Origin: Gammaproteobacteria bacterium
GTDB taxonomy: Bacteria; Pseudomonadota; Gammaproteobacteria; SZUA-152
Length of the DNA stretch: 64,000 bases
Assembly: GCA_011321815.1 (NCBI GenBank)
Contig: DROS01000026.1
Coordinates: 1 to 64,000, forward strand
Reading direction: 5' to 3'
This document shows, piece by piece, positions 46,101 to 54,087 of this stretch. Position numbers and translations under genes: made by a program. Below the pieces are notes generated by a model. That model was given only the letters and a program-made list of their open reading frames with translations, ran no database searches and was not told the origin of the DNA. Positions within the stretch are counted from its first letter, which is position 1, and each line of letters begins with the position of its first letter.

Positions 46101-46688
46101 TCAGTCCAGGGCGCTCAAGGTAATTTTCACAATCTCTTCCAGCGTTTTGCGCGCCGTTCCTGCCTTGGCCATGGTGCGCAACCCGCCCATGCTGCTAAGC
46201 AGATAGCTGGCCAGCGCCTCTGGGTTTTTATCGCCAGGTATTTCACCGTCTGCCTGCGCCCGTTTGATGGCATGTAAAAACACAGTATGTATTTTTTCTG
46301 TTCCTGTACGAACCAGCTTGGCAACGACCGGGTCATCCTGAGCAAATTCGCTGGCAGTGTTCATGATCAGGCAACCAAACTGACCGTCGCCGTCCTGGCC
46401 GTTGTCACTGATAGCGCGAAAGGTGGCATCAATGAATTGCCGGGCGGAAGGGCTTTTTTGCAAATGGGCCAGCATGCTGTCTTCCAGCGTATTGCGATAA
46501 TGTTCCATGCAGCGTTGGAAAAGTGCATGTTTGCTGCCGAAGGTCTGGTAAAAGCTGCTCTTGGAAATTTGCATGGCTTTGAGCAGATCTTGCAGTGAGG
46601 TAGCTGTGTAGCCTTGTTGCCAAAACTGGTGCATAGCCGCCGCCAGCGCCTGGTTGGTATCAAATTCTCTGGGGCGTCCCGTCGTCAT
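46101..46688 (-). CDS. TetR family transcriptional regulator
   Basis: A 195-residue protein with an N-terminal TetR helix-turn-helix (FDTNQALAAAMHQFWQQGY...ISKSSFYQTFGSK) and a variable ligand domain. The Met at 46688 fits the family; an earlier in-frame start lies within the operator. One operator covers its own promoter and another the downstream operon, so it should repress itself and the tautomerase-CMD-MAPEG genes, released by an unknown electrophile or drug-like ligand. Confidence 0.92.
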   Translation of the reverse strand: MTTGRPREFDTNQALAAAMHQFWQQGYTATSLQDLLKAMQISKSSFYQTFGSKHALFQRCMEHYRNTLEDSMLAHLQKSPSARQFIDATFRAISDNGQDGDGQFGCLIMNTASEFAQDDPVVAKLVRTGTEKIHTVFLHAIKRAQADGEIPGDKNPEALASYLLSSMGGLRTMAKAGTARKTLEEIVKITLSALD

Positions 46689-46697
46689 GAAAAATAC

Positions 46698-46719
46698 AAT
46701 AGGACCGATTGGTCCTATT
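46698..46719. promoter_or_regulatory. TetR-type operator in the tetR promoter
   Basis: AATAGGACC at 46698-46706 and GGTCCTATT at 46711-46719 are exact 9-bp complements around GATT. It lies 10 bases upstream of the tetR ATG and shares the GGACC/GGTCC half-sites with 46069-46082. Confidence 0.85.
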
Positions 46720-46772
46720 GTCAACGGTGATTCGATGGGATGGGGATTTCACGGGTTAATGTGTTCACTTGC

Positions 46773-47447
46773 TTATATTTCACTCCACCTGCGCAGCAGA
46801 TTGGCGTAGGCGCGGTTGACCTGTTGACTGGTGAGGTCGGCAGCGTTTTGTCGGAGCAGTGCGTTTCGCGCCTGATCCAGTTCGTACAATAATTCACGTT
46901 TGGCGGAGTCACGCACCATGCTCTGAATCCAGGTTACGGCGACGAGGCGTTCGCCGCCTGTCACTTCTTTTACCCGATGCAAGCTGTTGGCAGGGTAAAG
47001 CACAGCATCACCGGCAGCATATTTCACTTGTTGCTCACCAAAGGGGGAGTGAATCACCAGCTCGCCGCCATCGTAATCCTCCGGAGGGTTGAGGAATACC
47101 GTGACAGCGACATCGGTACGAAATTTTTCCAGACCGTTGCCCATAACAGGGTCGTCAGTATGATCGCCATAACGCATGCCCGTGCGGTAACGGGCAAACA
47201 CGGGCTGAGCGACACGAAAAGGCAATGCGGCACTACGAAAATCAGCATTTTCCGCCAAACTGCCCATGACCAGTTGGTCAAGATATTGCGCCTGTTGTGT
47301 GTCTTGGCGCATCTCCAGGTTGTTTTTGACCTGTTTGGCGGCTGTGCCTGCGCTGTGTTTACCATCAATAAACGGCGCCTTATTGAGCATTTCACGAATA
47401 TTATGCTGTTTGGCTGTGTCGAGGATATTTTTGAGATGTAATAGCAT
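46773..47447 (-). CDS. PKHD-type Fe(II)/2-oxoglutarate hydroxylase (PiuC/YbiX)
   Basis: A 224-residue prolyl-4-hydroxylase-like dioxygenase with the iron facial triad HTD (in GDHTDDP) and the distal His (NSLHRV), plus the 2-oxoglutarate Arg in GGERLVAVTW. PiuC proteins are usually next to TonB-dependent siderophore receptors and iron-regulated; no receptor is adjacent here. Monocistronic, directly upstream of tetR on the same strand. Confidence 0.92.
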   Translation of the reverse strand: MLLHLKNILDTAKQHNIREMLNKAPFIDGKHSAGTAAKQVKNNLEMRQDTQQAQYLDQLVMGSLAENADFRSAALPFRVAQPVFARYRTGMRYGDHTDDPVMGNGLEKFRTDVAVTVFLNPPEDYDGGELVIHSPFGEQQVKYAAGDAVLYPANSLHRVKEVTGGERLVAVTWIQSMVRDSAKRELLYELDQARNALLRQNAADLTSQQVNRAYANLLRRWSEI

Positions 47448-47707
47448 GTGAGTTTTTAACTCATTGATTAAAAAGGTATTGTTTGCGTGGCCTATGCAAG
47501 CTTTGTTTTGTGTCTAGACTGTTGGTACCCCTCCGGTGCGGTACTGCGTACGGTGCGCTGGCCTGGATGGGAAAAATGGGGCTTTGCAGGGTGCGCAGGC
47601 TATCCTGCTGCGCACAAAACCAATTGCAATACACGTTTGTTAGCGTATTATAAGCATAGACTAATCTTCTGTAATACTGAAATTGATCAGCGGGGAGAAA
47701 AGATAGA

Positions 47708-47905
47708 ATGAACGAAGACTATTACGCCGCCATTGATAAAATGGAAAAAGCCAACGTTTCCCGTGAATATATTGTCGGTTGGGCCAGTGGTTTTTTACAA
47801 AATCCCAAGCTGGAAGAACAGCGCGTGAATGATGCCTATGAAGCGGGTTATGCGGATGGTGAGGACAAAAACGACAGCAATTTCTCTGCGTGGGAAGGCA
47901 AATAA
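47708..47905 (+). CDS. Small soluble protein of unknown function
   Basis: A 65-residue acidic protein with a good ribosome-binding site (GGGGAGAAAAGATAGA). The sequence MNEDYYAAIDKMEK... contains VGWASGFLQNP and YEAGYADGEDK, the last recalling the AYxxGY segment of ribosome modulation factor, but too short to claim. Convergent with the Sel1 gene downstream, sharing a hairpin. Confidence 0.7.
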   Translation: MNEDYYAAIDKMEKANVSREYIVGWASGFLQNPKLEEQRVNDAYEAGYADGEDKNDSNFSAWEGK

Positions 47906-47923
47906 CGCAGCCAGGTAAAGTGC

Positions 47924-47978
47924 GCAGGCACAAAAAGCGGGCTGCTTGTGTAAAAGGCAGTCTGTTTTTTGTGCCTGC
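47924..47978. terminator. Long-arm inverted repeat between convergent genes
   Basis: GCAGGCACAAAAA (47924-47936) and TTTTTGTGCCTGC (47966-47978) are perfect 13-bp arms with a 29-base loop that itself contains CTGC/GCAG pairing. It sits between the stop codons of two convergent genes, so it probably ends transcription from both sides. Confidence 0.65.
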
Positions 47979-48406
47979 TAACGGTTTTTGTCAGCCAGGT
48001 TATACCAGCGGCGCGCTTCGACTTCGTTTTTTTCCACGCCCTGACCATTTTCGTACATCATGCCGAGAGTCATTTGTGCCCCAGGCAGACCCTGCTCGGC
48101 GGCGCGGCGGAACCACTCCAGTGCGGTGGTTTCATTTTTTTCCACACCTTCGCCGTAGAGATACATTACCCCCAACCCGTGTTGCGCATAGGCGTGTTGC
48201 TGGTCTGCGGCGGCGCGCATCCATTGAGCACCCAACGCAGTATTTTTTACGCGCCCCAGACCGTTTTGGAACATCATGCCCATACGGTATTGTGCTTCGG
48301 CGATACCCTCATCGGCCAGCGGTGAAAGCAAGCGCAGGGCGCTGGTAAAATCTTTGGCCTCGAATGCTGCGATGCCGCTTTGCAAATCAAAATCGGTGTC
48401 ATTCAT
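47978..48406 (-). CDS. Sel1-repeat (TPR-like) protein
   Basis: A 142-residue protein with three Sel1 repeats (AEAQYRMGMMFQNGLG, AYAQHGLGVMYLYGEG, PGAQMTLGMMYENGQG). Sel1 repeats form solenoids for protein binding. The Met at 48406 fits the first repeat; the frame is open further upstream. No signal peptide. Upstream is a CTAG-containing palindrome. Confidence 0.88.
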   Translation of the reverse strand: MNDTDFDLQSGIAAFEAKDFTSALRLLSPLADEGIAEAQYRMGMMFQNGLGRVKNTALGAQWMRAAADQQHAYAQHGLGVMYLYGEGVEKNETTALEWFRRAAEQGLPGAQMTLGMMYENGQGVEKNEVEARRWYNLADKNR

Positions 48407-48721
48407 GAGCGCGCCCCGGGATGGCCAAAGTGTTGATAGTGTTTCAGCAAAAACCCTAGGGGGGTAACAATCATCCCCTAGGGATGAGACAGCTTTTTGC
48501 GCAGACTTCGGCGAGGTGTTTTCAAGTCGGGCACTGACCATCCTGACCACAGTCTAACGAGTCCGTGGGATACTGAAAACCACCCAAATAAGGTATTTGC
48601 CATACAATAAAAATACTGTATGGCAGCGTAAATGCAGTGCTGTCAGGCTTAAGGGGCTGTTATTCAGAATACGAGGCCAGCATCATACTGCGCACACGAC
48701 GTTTTTACGGGAGAAATATAT
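48407..48721. other. Divergent intergenic region with CCCTAGGG palindromes
   Basis: About 315 bases between divergent genes. CCCTAGGGG at 48454-48462 and CCCCTAGGG at 48475-48483 are exact complements around a 12-base spacer, and each half is itself near-palindromic around CTAG. The rest shows nothing I can call. Confidence 0.55.
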
Positions 48722-49306
48722 ATGGCTGTTCGTATTAGAACCCGCTGGCACCGTTCGCAACGCTCTGAGCGAAACCGTGAAGGCTCGCAGCGCGCCAAAA
48801 CACAGGAGAACCTGTGCAGTGTGGCGGCTATTAATATCTGGAAGCTGGCAAAAGAGGCTTTCACGCACATGGAAAAGGAAAATTTTCGTTTTCGAGAGGA
48901 TACCCAGGCCATTGACGTGATTGCCGAATTTTGTATTTTTTTGTTGCACATCGCGGACAGAATGATTTACGGCAAGTTGAGTGAAGAGGCGCGTGAATCA
49001 CTGGTTAACGGTATCGCAAAAGAAATTGCAGCCACGATTGAGGGTAACCAGATTGACCTGTTGGGGCCGGGTGACTATAAAGCACTGTTTATCGACAGGC
49101 TCAACGAACGACTGGCCAATTATGCCGAGTGTGGTTTTGATGAAAACGGTCCAGCCTACGATTTTTTACGTTATCTGGCCCAAAATATCGCGGATATTAT
49201 GTCGCTCAGTGATGATAAGTGGGTGCTGGAACAGGTGATGGATATTGAAGCACCGGAGCTGGTGCAGCGTTTTCAGCCGGTGGTGCGTGATGTATTTGCT
49301 TTATAG
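48722..49306 (+). CDS. Conserved-looking soluble protein of unknown function
   Basis: A 194-residue protein with a very basic N-terminus (RIRTRWHRSQRSERNREGSQR) and then an alpha-helical acidic body. Several amphipathic helices are visible (TQAIDVIAEFCIFLLHIADRM, GDYKALFIDRLNERLANYAE). Ribosome-binding site GGGAGAAATAT. The basic tail suggests nucleic-acid or ribosome contact, by inference only. No family recognised. Confidence 0.75.
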   Translation: MAVRIRTRWHRSQRSERNREGSQRAKTQENLCSVAAINIWKLAKEAFTHMEKENFRFREDTQAIDVIAEFCIFLLHIADRMIYGKLSEEARESLVNGIAKEIAATIEGNQIDLLGPGDYKALFIDRLNERLANYAECGFDENGPAYDFLRYLAQNIADIMSLSDDKWVLEQVMDIEAPELVQRFQPVVRDVFAL

Positions 49307-49322
49307 GACGGGTGACTTTGTT

Positions 49323-49502
49323 TTACACCATTTGAATTAAAAACATCACAAACAATCCCACCACCAGTAAAATCAACAGGTAGTTAAGCCATTCTTTGTT
49401 GCTGCCCTTGCGTCCGTGTTTTACCGCCTGGCGCATACTGGGGAATAAATACACCAACATCATGATCAGGAAAATTGCGGAACCTATTTTTAGCCAATCC
49501 AT
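49323..49502 (-). CDS. Small two-helix membrane protein
   Basis: A 59-residue protein on the - strand with GGGAGAT upstream. It starts MDWLKIGSAIFLIMMLV; two hydrophobic helices flank a basic loop with RQAVKHGRKGSNKEW. This helix-basic loop-helix pattern is common in small conserved gammaproteobacterial proteins. It lies downstream of the BI-1 gene. Function unknown. Confidence 0.7.
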   Translation of the reverse strand: MDWLKIGSAIFLIMMLVYLFPSMRQAVKHGRKGSNKEWLNYLLILLVVGLFVMFLIQMV

Positions 49503-49551
49503 TTTTTATCTCCCGGGTTGTGTATAAAAGCCGTTGCAGAAAAAGGTAGTC

Positions 49552-49580
49552 AAAAAAAAGCCCCGTGGGCCGGGGCTTTC
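49552..49580 (-). terminator. Intrinsic terminator of the BI-1 gene
   Basis: On the - strand GAAAGCCCCGG, CCCA and CGGGGCTTTTTTTTG form a stem-loop with a T tract. It lies about 20 bases past the stop of the gene at 49601-50266. Confidence 0.88.
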
Positions 49581-49600
49581 AGGGTGAGCGCTACACCGGT

Positions 49601-50266
49601 TTAGTCGTCGCCACTGAATGCGCCGAGCAATTGCAATAACGCGGTAAACAGGTTAAGGACCGATAAAAACAGGCCGGCGGTAGCCATGATGTAATTGGTT
49701 TCACCACCGTGAATCAGCGATGAGGTCTGAAACAGGATGAAGCCGCTCATGATCATGATTACCGCGACATTCACCGCCAGAAACAGGGCGGGGATAGCAA
49801 AGAAAATATTCAGCAGTGCCGCACCGATCACGACAAACAGGCCCACCATCAGGAAACCGGCGAGGAAGCTGAAATCCTTGCGAGAGGTCAGGGCATAGGC
49901 TGACAGACCCAGAAAAATGGCCCCGGTACCACCTAATGCCGTCATTACAATACTGGGGTTAACCGAAAGGTAGTAACTCAGGATCGGACCCAGGCCCAGG
50001 CCCAGCAGGCCAGTGAAGCCAAAGATGACAGGAATACCCATCGCTGAGTTTGCCGTGCGGGGCAGTACAAACCACAGCAGGGCAATGGCAGCGATATCCG
50101 CCACCAGGGCCATCCCCTGGGAGATATGCATAAACACACCCACCGCAGCGGCCAGCGCGCTGAATAATAGCGTCATGGACAGCAACATGTAGGTATTGCG
50201 AATCAGCTTGTTCGTTGCTAACGCCGAGGATGAGGCGTGGCCAGCAACAGAATAATTAGGGTTCAT
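49601..50266 (-). CDS. Bax inhibitor-1/YccA family membrane protein
   Basis: A 221-residue protein with seven hydrophobic helices. The start MNPNYSVAGHASSSALATNKLIRNTYMLL and the end in helix plus acidic GAFSGDD match YccA/YbhL-type BI-1 proteins. E. coli YccA modulates FtsH; others act as pH-sensitive calcium leaks. The upstream 250 bases (50267-50516) contain its promoter and nothing else I can identify. Confidence 0.93.
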   Translation of the reverse strand: MNPNYSVAGHASSSALATNKLIRNTYMLLSMTLLFSALAAAVGVFMHISQGMALVADIAAIALLWFVLPRTANSAMGIPVIFGFTGLLGLGLGPILSYYLSVNPSIVMTALGGTGAIFLGLSAYALTSRKDFSFLAGFLMVGLFVVIGAALLNIFFAIPALFLAVNVAVIMIMSGFILFQTSSLIHGGETNYIMATAGLFLSVLNLFTALLQLLGAFSGDD

Positions 50267-50516
50267 CAGGATTAAACCTCCATGGTTTGTCAGTGTTTTA
50301 AAACGTAAAATCTCGAACTCTTAGACCTGCATGGGAGTATAAGTTCCGCCTATGCAGGGGTCAATGCAGCTCTCACTGGCAATGCCCTCGCTGATTCAGT
50401 ATCATTGCCCGCCTTGTCTGAAGTGGGGGTAGATGAGCCCATCTTCAAGGATAAAAATCCCCTTTTTGTAATGGCGCTATTTGTGCTGTCACACGGTGGG
50501 CGTGCAGGCAAGTAAC

Positions 50517-50604
50517 GGAGAGCTGGCTGAGTGGTCGAAAGCGGCGGTCTTGAAAACCGTTGACGGGAAACCGTCCGGGGGTTCGAATCCCTCGCTCTCC
50601 GCCA
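50517..50604 (+). tRNA. tRNA-Ser (anticodon TGA)
   Basis: GGAGAGC pairs with GCTCTCC; D-arm CTGGCTGAGTGGTCGAAAGCG. The anticodon stem CGGT/ACCG carries loop CTTGAAA with anticodon TGA at 50551-50553. A long variable arm (TTGACGGGAAACCGTCC) and T-arm GGGTTCGAATCCC are present, with CCA encoded. The class II tRNA structure fits serine. Confidence 0.98.
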
Positions 50605-50606
50605 TA
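50594..50606. repeat. Direct repeat, tRNA-Ser 3' end copy (att-like, left)
   Basis: The 13 bases GCTCTCCGCCATA at the tRNA 3' end recur exactly at 51439-51451. A shorter copy (TCCGCCATA) is at about 51479-51487. Integrases of the tyrosine family often use tRNA 3' ends and leave such copies. Confidence 0.6.
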
Positions 50607-50652
50607 GGCGTTCGGAATTTTGTGATAAAAACGCAGAATTTCGACAACAAAC

Positions 50653-50690
50653 AAAATAGGATAGCGGGAAAACCCGCTATCCTATTTTTT
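50653..50690. terminator. Strong terminator after tRNA-Ser and ParE
   Basis: AAAATAGGATAGCGGG, AAAA and CCCGCTATCCTATTTT form a perfect 16-bp stem followed by more T. A tracts precede it, so it can act in both directions, for the tRNA and for the convergent parDE operon. Confidence 0.9.
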
Positions 50691-50727
50691 TGCACGGAAT
50701 AATAGGAAGTTAAGGTGTCACTCCCCA

Positions 50728-51027
50728 TTACATATCGATATACGAAATGATGTCCATGCTTTGGTGGGGTAACCCGATGATCTCGATTCCCTCTTCACCA
50801 AGAAGATAGAACACAATGTGCTGCCCTTCAGGGAAACTAAAATAGCCGGGCTTAACATCATCACGGGTTTTACCCGCGCGGGGGTTATTCGCAAGCCAAC
50901 TAAAGCGATCGATAAGGGCACGTGTATAGTGGTCTGCCTGGTCAACGCCCCATTGCTCGAAGGTATATAACCAAATGGCTTCCAGCTCAGCGATAACACT
51001 CTGCCTAACCGTATAGGCTGGTTTCAT
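50728..51027 (-). CDS. parE: ParE/RelE-superfamily toxin
   Basis: A 99-residue ParE-type toxin. It has the [27 protein letters not shown] start, [28 protein letters not shown] core and short C-terminus of the family. ParE poisons DNA gyrase. Its start overlaps the parD stop by 4 bases. Located next to tRNA-Ser within a short region bounded by a tRNA 3'-end repeat. Confidence 0.92.
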   Translation of the reverse strand: MKPAYTVRQSVIAELEAIWLYTFEQWGVDQADHYTRALIDRFSWLANNPRAGKTRDDVKPGYFSFPEGQHIVFYLLGEEGIEIIGLPHQSMDIISYIDM

Positions 51028-51269
51028 TTCAGGTGCTGCTTGTGCATATTCTGAAGAAATGTCTCGCCATCAAAGTCGCTGGCCACGGGACTATTTTCAC
51101 CAGCCTGTAGCTTGGCTCTCAACACCTCCAACTTTGCTTCGTTCTCTTCCAGGCTGCGCAGACCTGCTCGAACGACTTCGCTGATGGACTGAAAGCGTCC
51201 CTGGCGAATTTTTTCGGTGACGAATTCGTCAAAATGTTCACCCAGGGTGACAGAGGTATTTCTCGGCAT
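51024..51269 (-). CDS. parD: ParD-type antitoxin
   Basis: An 81-residue protein with an N-terminal ribbon-helix-helix (NTSVTLGEHFDEFVTEKIRQG, SEVVRAGLRSLEE) and a flexible toxin-binding tail. It binds DNA as a repressor and neutralises ParE. A palindrome directly upstream (51288-51310) is the likely operator. Confidence 0.93.
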   Translation of the reverse strand: MPRNTSVTLGEHFDEFVTEKIRQGRFQSISEVVRAGLRSLEENEAKLEVLRAKLQAGENSPVASDFDGETFLQNMHKQHLK

Positions 51270-51287
51270 GGAAAGGCTCCCGTAATT

Positions 51288-51310
51288 GATGTATTAAATA
51301 TTAATACATC
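51288..51310. promoter_or_regulatory. Palindromic operator of parDE
   Basis: GATGTATTAA and TTAATACATC are exact 10-bp complements around ATA, located 18 bases upstream of the parD ATG. ParD-type antitoxins bind such repeats at their own promoters. Confidence 0.8.
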
Positions 51311-51438
51311 CTGCGGCGCTGTCAACAACACTAGGATATGAGCCATATATAACGAATAAATCACCAATCAAAGATTGTCTTAACCTATTGATATTTAACT
51401 GCTATTGAGAAGCCATATCACAAATTTCCGAACGGCTA

Positions 51439-51451
51439 GCTCTCCGCCATA
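51439..51451. repeat. Direct repeat, tRNA-Ser 3' end copy (att-like, right)
   Basis: The exact 13-base copy GCTCTCCGCCATA of the tRNA-Ser 3' end, 845 bases downstream of the original. The parDE module lies between. A third partial copy CCGCCATA is at 51480-51487. Confidence 0.6.
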
Positions 51452-51491
51452 TTTTTCAAGGTTTGACCCCTTTGTTTTTCCGCCATACGCA

Positions 51492-51519
51492 AAAAGAGGC
51501 CCCATTTGGAGCCTCTTTT
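51492..51519 (-). terminator. Terminator of the Sel1 gene
   Basis: AAAAGAGGC (51492-51500) and GCCTCTTTT (51511-51519) are perfect 9-bp arms with a 10-base loop. On the - strand a T tract follows. It is 40 bases past the Sel1 protein stop. Confidence 0.85.
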
Positions 51520-51558
51520 CATTTGTCATATTGCAGCCGCAAATCGTGTATTGAATGT

Positions 51559-52536
51559 TTATCGCTGTAACTTGATTTTTCGCAGCTTGTTTTTGGTGCA
51601 GGTCAGGGAACGGTCGTTTTCAAATTGGCAGGCCAATTTATGGTCAGCATCCTGCCAGCCGAGGGTAACGGGCACTTTGCGACCGGATTCAGCGAACTCG
51701 GGATCAGTGATCGTGATTTTGACGACGTTATTGCGATAAGAAATTTTGAATGCCCCGTCGTCTTTAAAGTCAGACAAGACAGCCTTGGTGGTGTAGCTGA
51801 CATCGGCCATACCAATGCTGCGGGAGATGTTTGCAGACAGACATTCCACGCGGTCCGTTTTGTCTTTGCACTGGGTAAGCGAAGACGGGAGGTATTCGAC
51901 GGGTTTATTACGTCTTTTCCAGCCGCCAGCCAGTACTTTTTCTTTGGTGGATTTGATTTTTGGTGCAGGTTTCGGTTTTGGTGCGGGCTTTGGTTTAGCC
52001 GCTTTTATTGCGGCAGCGCGGCGTTCCTGTCCCGCAGATTTTTGTGCTTTGACGACCCGCTTGATGCCTTCGGATGCGCTGCCGTAACCGCCAGCCAGTG
52101 CCCGTTTGTACCAGTTGAGGGCTTCGTCGTAATTTTTTGCTACGCCCTGGCCATTTTCATACAGGATGCCTAGGTAGTATTCAGCGCGCACATATTTTTT
52201 ACTGGCGGATTTTCTGAGCCAGTCGTGTGCTTTCCTGTAATTTTTGCTAACACCTTTTCCGTCCAGGTAGGCCCGGCCGACTTTGTAGGCTGCCTTTTTG
52301 TCATTTTGTTTCGCCGCCTTGCTGTACCATTCAAAGGCCTTTTTGGTGTCTTTAGCAGTACCTTTGCCTTTTTCAAACATTTCGCCGATGGCATATTGTG
52401 ATTTTCTGTCACCTTGCTCTGCTTTGGACAGGGCTTTTTTAAATTTTTCTTCCCAGATGTAATCGTCAACAGCAAGGGCTTGTGAGAAAAGGCTGGTGGT
52501 GACAATTAGTAGTATGATTCCAAAAAAATTTTTCAT
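51559..52536 (-). CDS. Secreted Sel1-repeat protein with a C-terminal domain
   Basis: The 325-residue precursor has a signal peptide (cleaved near SQALA, residue 22) and three or four Sel1 repeats (about 40-165; AIGEMFEKGKG, KVGRAYLDGKG, YLGILYENGQG). A Lys/Pro/Ala-rich linker (about 180-200, repeated PKPAPK) leads to a C-terminal domain of about 115 residues with four Cys (TQCKDK, VECLS, LACQF, LTCTK), likely disulfide-bonded. Periplasmic location expected. Function unknown. Confidence 0.88.
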   Translation of the reverse strand: MKNFFGIILLIVTTSLFSQALAVDDYIWEEKFKKALSKAEQGDRKSQYAIGEMFEKGKGTAKDTKKAFEWYSKAAKQNDKKAAYKVGRAYLDGKGVSKNYRKAHDWLRKSASKKYVRAEYYLGILYENGQGVAKNYDEALNWYKRALAGGYGSASEGIKRVVKAQKSAGQERRAAAIKAAKPKPAPKPKPAPKIKSTKEKVLAGGWKRRNKPVEYLPSSLTQCKDKTDRVECLSANISRSIGMADVSYTTKAVLSDFKDDGAFKISYRNNVVKITITDPEFAESGRKVPVTLGWQDADHKLACQFENDRSLTCTKNKLRKIKLQR

Positions 52537-52728
52537 AAAGCATTCTCTTGGCTATAGCCGACGCTGAATAAGGTGTGTGTATTTACCTTTACGGTATCGG
52601 CAGCGGGGGGAAGGGACTTTAACAACGAAAGGTGCTTTTACTTATGTTACCGGGTGTTAGCGAATTTGTTTCAATGATAGCTTAAAAAATAACCAATAAA
52701 CACCAGGAGAGTGATGAACCGGTATGGA

Positions 52729-53184
52729 TTAGCTGTCGAGGGGCTCTGTTGCTGTGTGAAAGACACAGCCCATACGCAGGCAGTGATCCAGCCATTCACC
52801 TAAAAACTGATTGATTTGCCATTTTTCGTTGCATTGGAACATATCGCGGTTCGGGTAACTGTAGCGTGCGTTGAGGCGGTGTTTGTGTTGAAAGGCCAGC
52901 ACTTCAGTGACGCCGGCATCGTAATAGTTGCGGATTTTCATGTGCAGGCCGGGTAGCCAGGGTTGCCCGGTGGCGTGCTCCAGGTGCAGTGAAAAAGTTT
53001 TGGTGTATTTACTGGTTTCCAGAATGCGCAGGGACAGCTGCATTCCATTGGTGTCTTGTGCGGTGGTGGTTGTTTCCAATGTGAGCAGGGCGGGGACCAC
53101 GCGTGCGAGTTTTCTGAAGTTTGCTTCGTGCAGGGCAGTGGCATTATGTCGCTTGCGTTTGGCGATGAGAAAAGGGTGCACCAT
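52729..53184 (-). CDS. DUF1249 (YqiB-like) protein
   Basis: A 151-residue soluble protein. The pattern NFRKLARVVPALL near the start, LHMKIRNYYDAGVTEVLAFQ and the NQFLGEWLDHCLRMGC end match the DUF1249/YqiB family, normally found next to cpdA or nudF in gammaproteobacteria. Here it follows fliA. No known activity. Confidence 0.8.
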   Translation of the reverse strand: MVHPFLIAKRKRHNATALHEANFRKLARVVPALLTLETTTTAQDTNGMQLSLRILETSKYTKTFSLHLEHATGQPWLPGLHMKIRNYYDAGVTEVLAFQHKHRLNARYSYPNRDMFQCNEKWQINQFLGEWLDHCLRMGCVFHTATEPLDS

Positions 53185-53220
53185 AAAAATGTATTTTGAA
53201 CCTGAGTTTTGAGTCAGTGA

Positions 53221-53937
53221 CTATTGTTGCGCAATCCAGTCTCGCATGCGAGCCCGCAGACGGATATGGGCCTGACTTAATAATTGGCTGATGCGTGATT
53301 CGCTGACATTCATCACTGAACCGATTTCCCGCAGGTTGAGTTCAGATTCGTAATACAGGGAGACAATCATTTTTTCACGTTCGGGTAATGAGGAGATGGA
53401 GTCTGACAGTTTTGCCTGAAAGTGCTGCTTTTCCAGTTGGTCATGTACGCTGGTTTTGTTATCGCCAGCACTGTGTCCAAAGGCGTCTTCGTCGATGCCG
53501 ATTTCGTCCCAGCTCAAGACTCGGTGGCTGGAAACATCTTGCAAGGTTTTGAAATATTCATCGCGGGAAATGCCCAACAATTCGACGACTTCTTCATCGC
53601 GGGCATCGCGTCCTTCGCGGTGTTCAATGGTGCGAATTGCCTGGGTAATATCGCGGATTTTGCGGTGTACGGATTTGGGCGCCCAGTCGTTACGACGCAA
53701 CTCATCGAGCATGGAGCCGCGAATACGAATGCCTGCATAGGTCTCAAAGCTGGCGCCCTGGCTCGCATCGTACTTGCGTGAGGCTTCCAGCAGGCCGATC
53801 ATGCCGGCTTGCAGCAGGTCGTCCACTACCACGGTTGCGGGCAGGCGTGCTTTTAAATGGTAGGCAATACGCTTTACCAATGGCGCGTATTTGGTGACCA
53901 GTTCGTCGTGGCCTGCATTTTCAAGGTTATCGTACAT
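53221..53937 (-). CDS. fliA: RNA polymerase sigma-28 factor FliA
   Basis: A 238-residue sigma factor with regions 2 (DDLLQAGMIGLLEASRKYD...RIRGSMLDELRRNDWAP), 3 (RKIRDITQAI) and 4 (LREIGSVMNVSESRISQLLSQA). The RNDWAP segment and length match FliA rather than SigB-type factors. FliA drives late flagellar and chemotaxis genes. It is normally beside flhF-flhG and cheY; none of these is in this window. Confidence 0.93.
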   Translation of the reverse strand: MYDNLENAGHDELVTKYAPLVKRIAYHLKARLPATVVVDDLLQAGMIGLLEASRKYDASQGASFETYAGIRIRGSMLDELRRNDWAPKSVHRKIRDITQAIRTIEHREGRDARDEEVVELLGISRDEYFKTLQDVSSHRVLSWDEIGIDEDAFGHSAGDNKTSVHDQLEKQHFQAKLSDSISSLPEREKMIVSLYYESELNLREIGSVMNVSESRISQLLSQAHIRLRARMRDWIAQQ

Positions 53938-54087
53938 GCCTTCCTCAGCAATCGCACAGGCGTGTTGTACCTTTCACGTTGTAATGAACGAGGCCTGTGG
54001 GGGTTCTCTTGAAATTACGGCAGGAGGGGGGGAACCTTTAATGGTGGGTGGCAAGAAAAGCGGTGATTTATGGTGGTGAAAAAAGCG

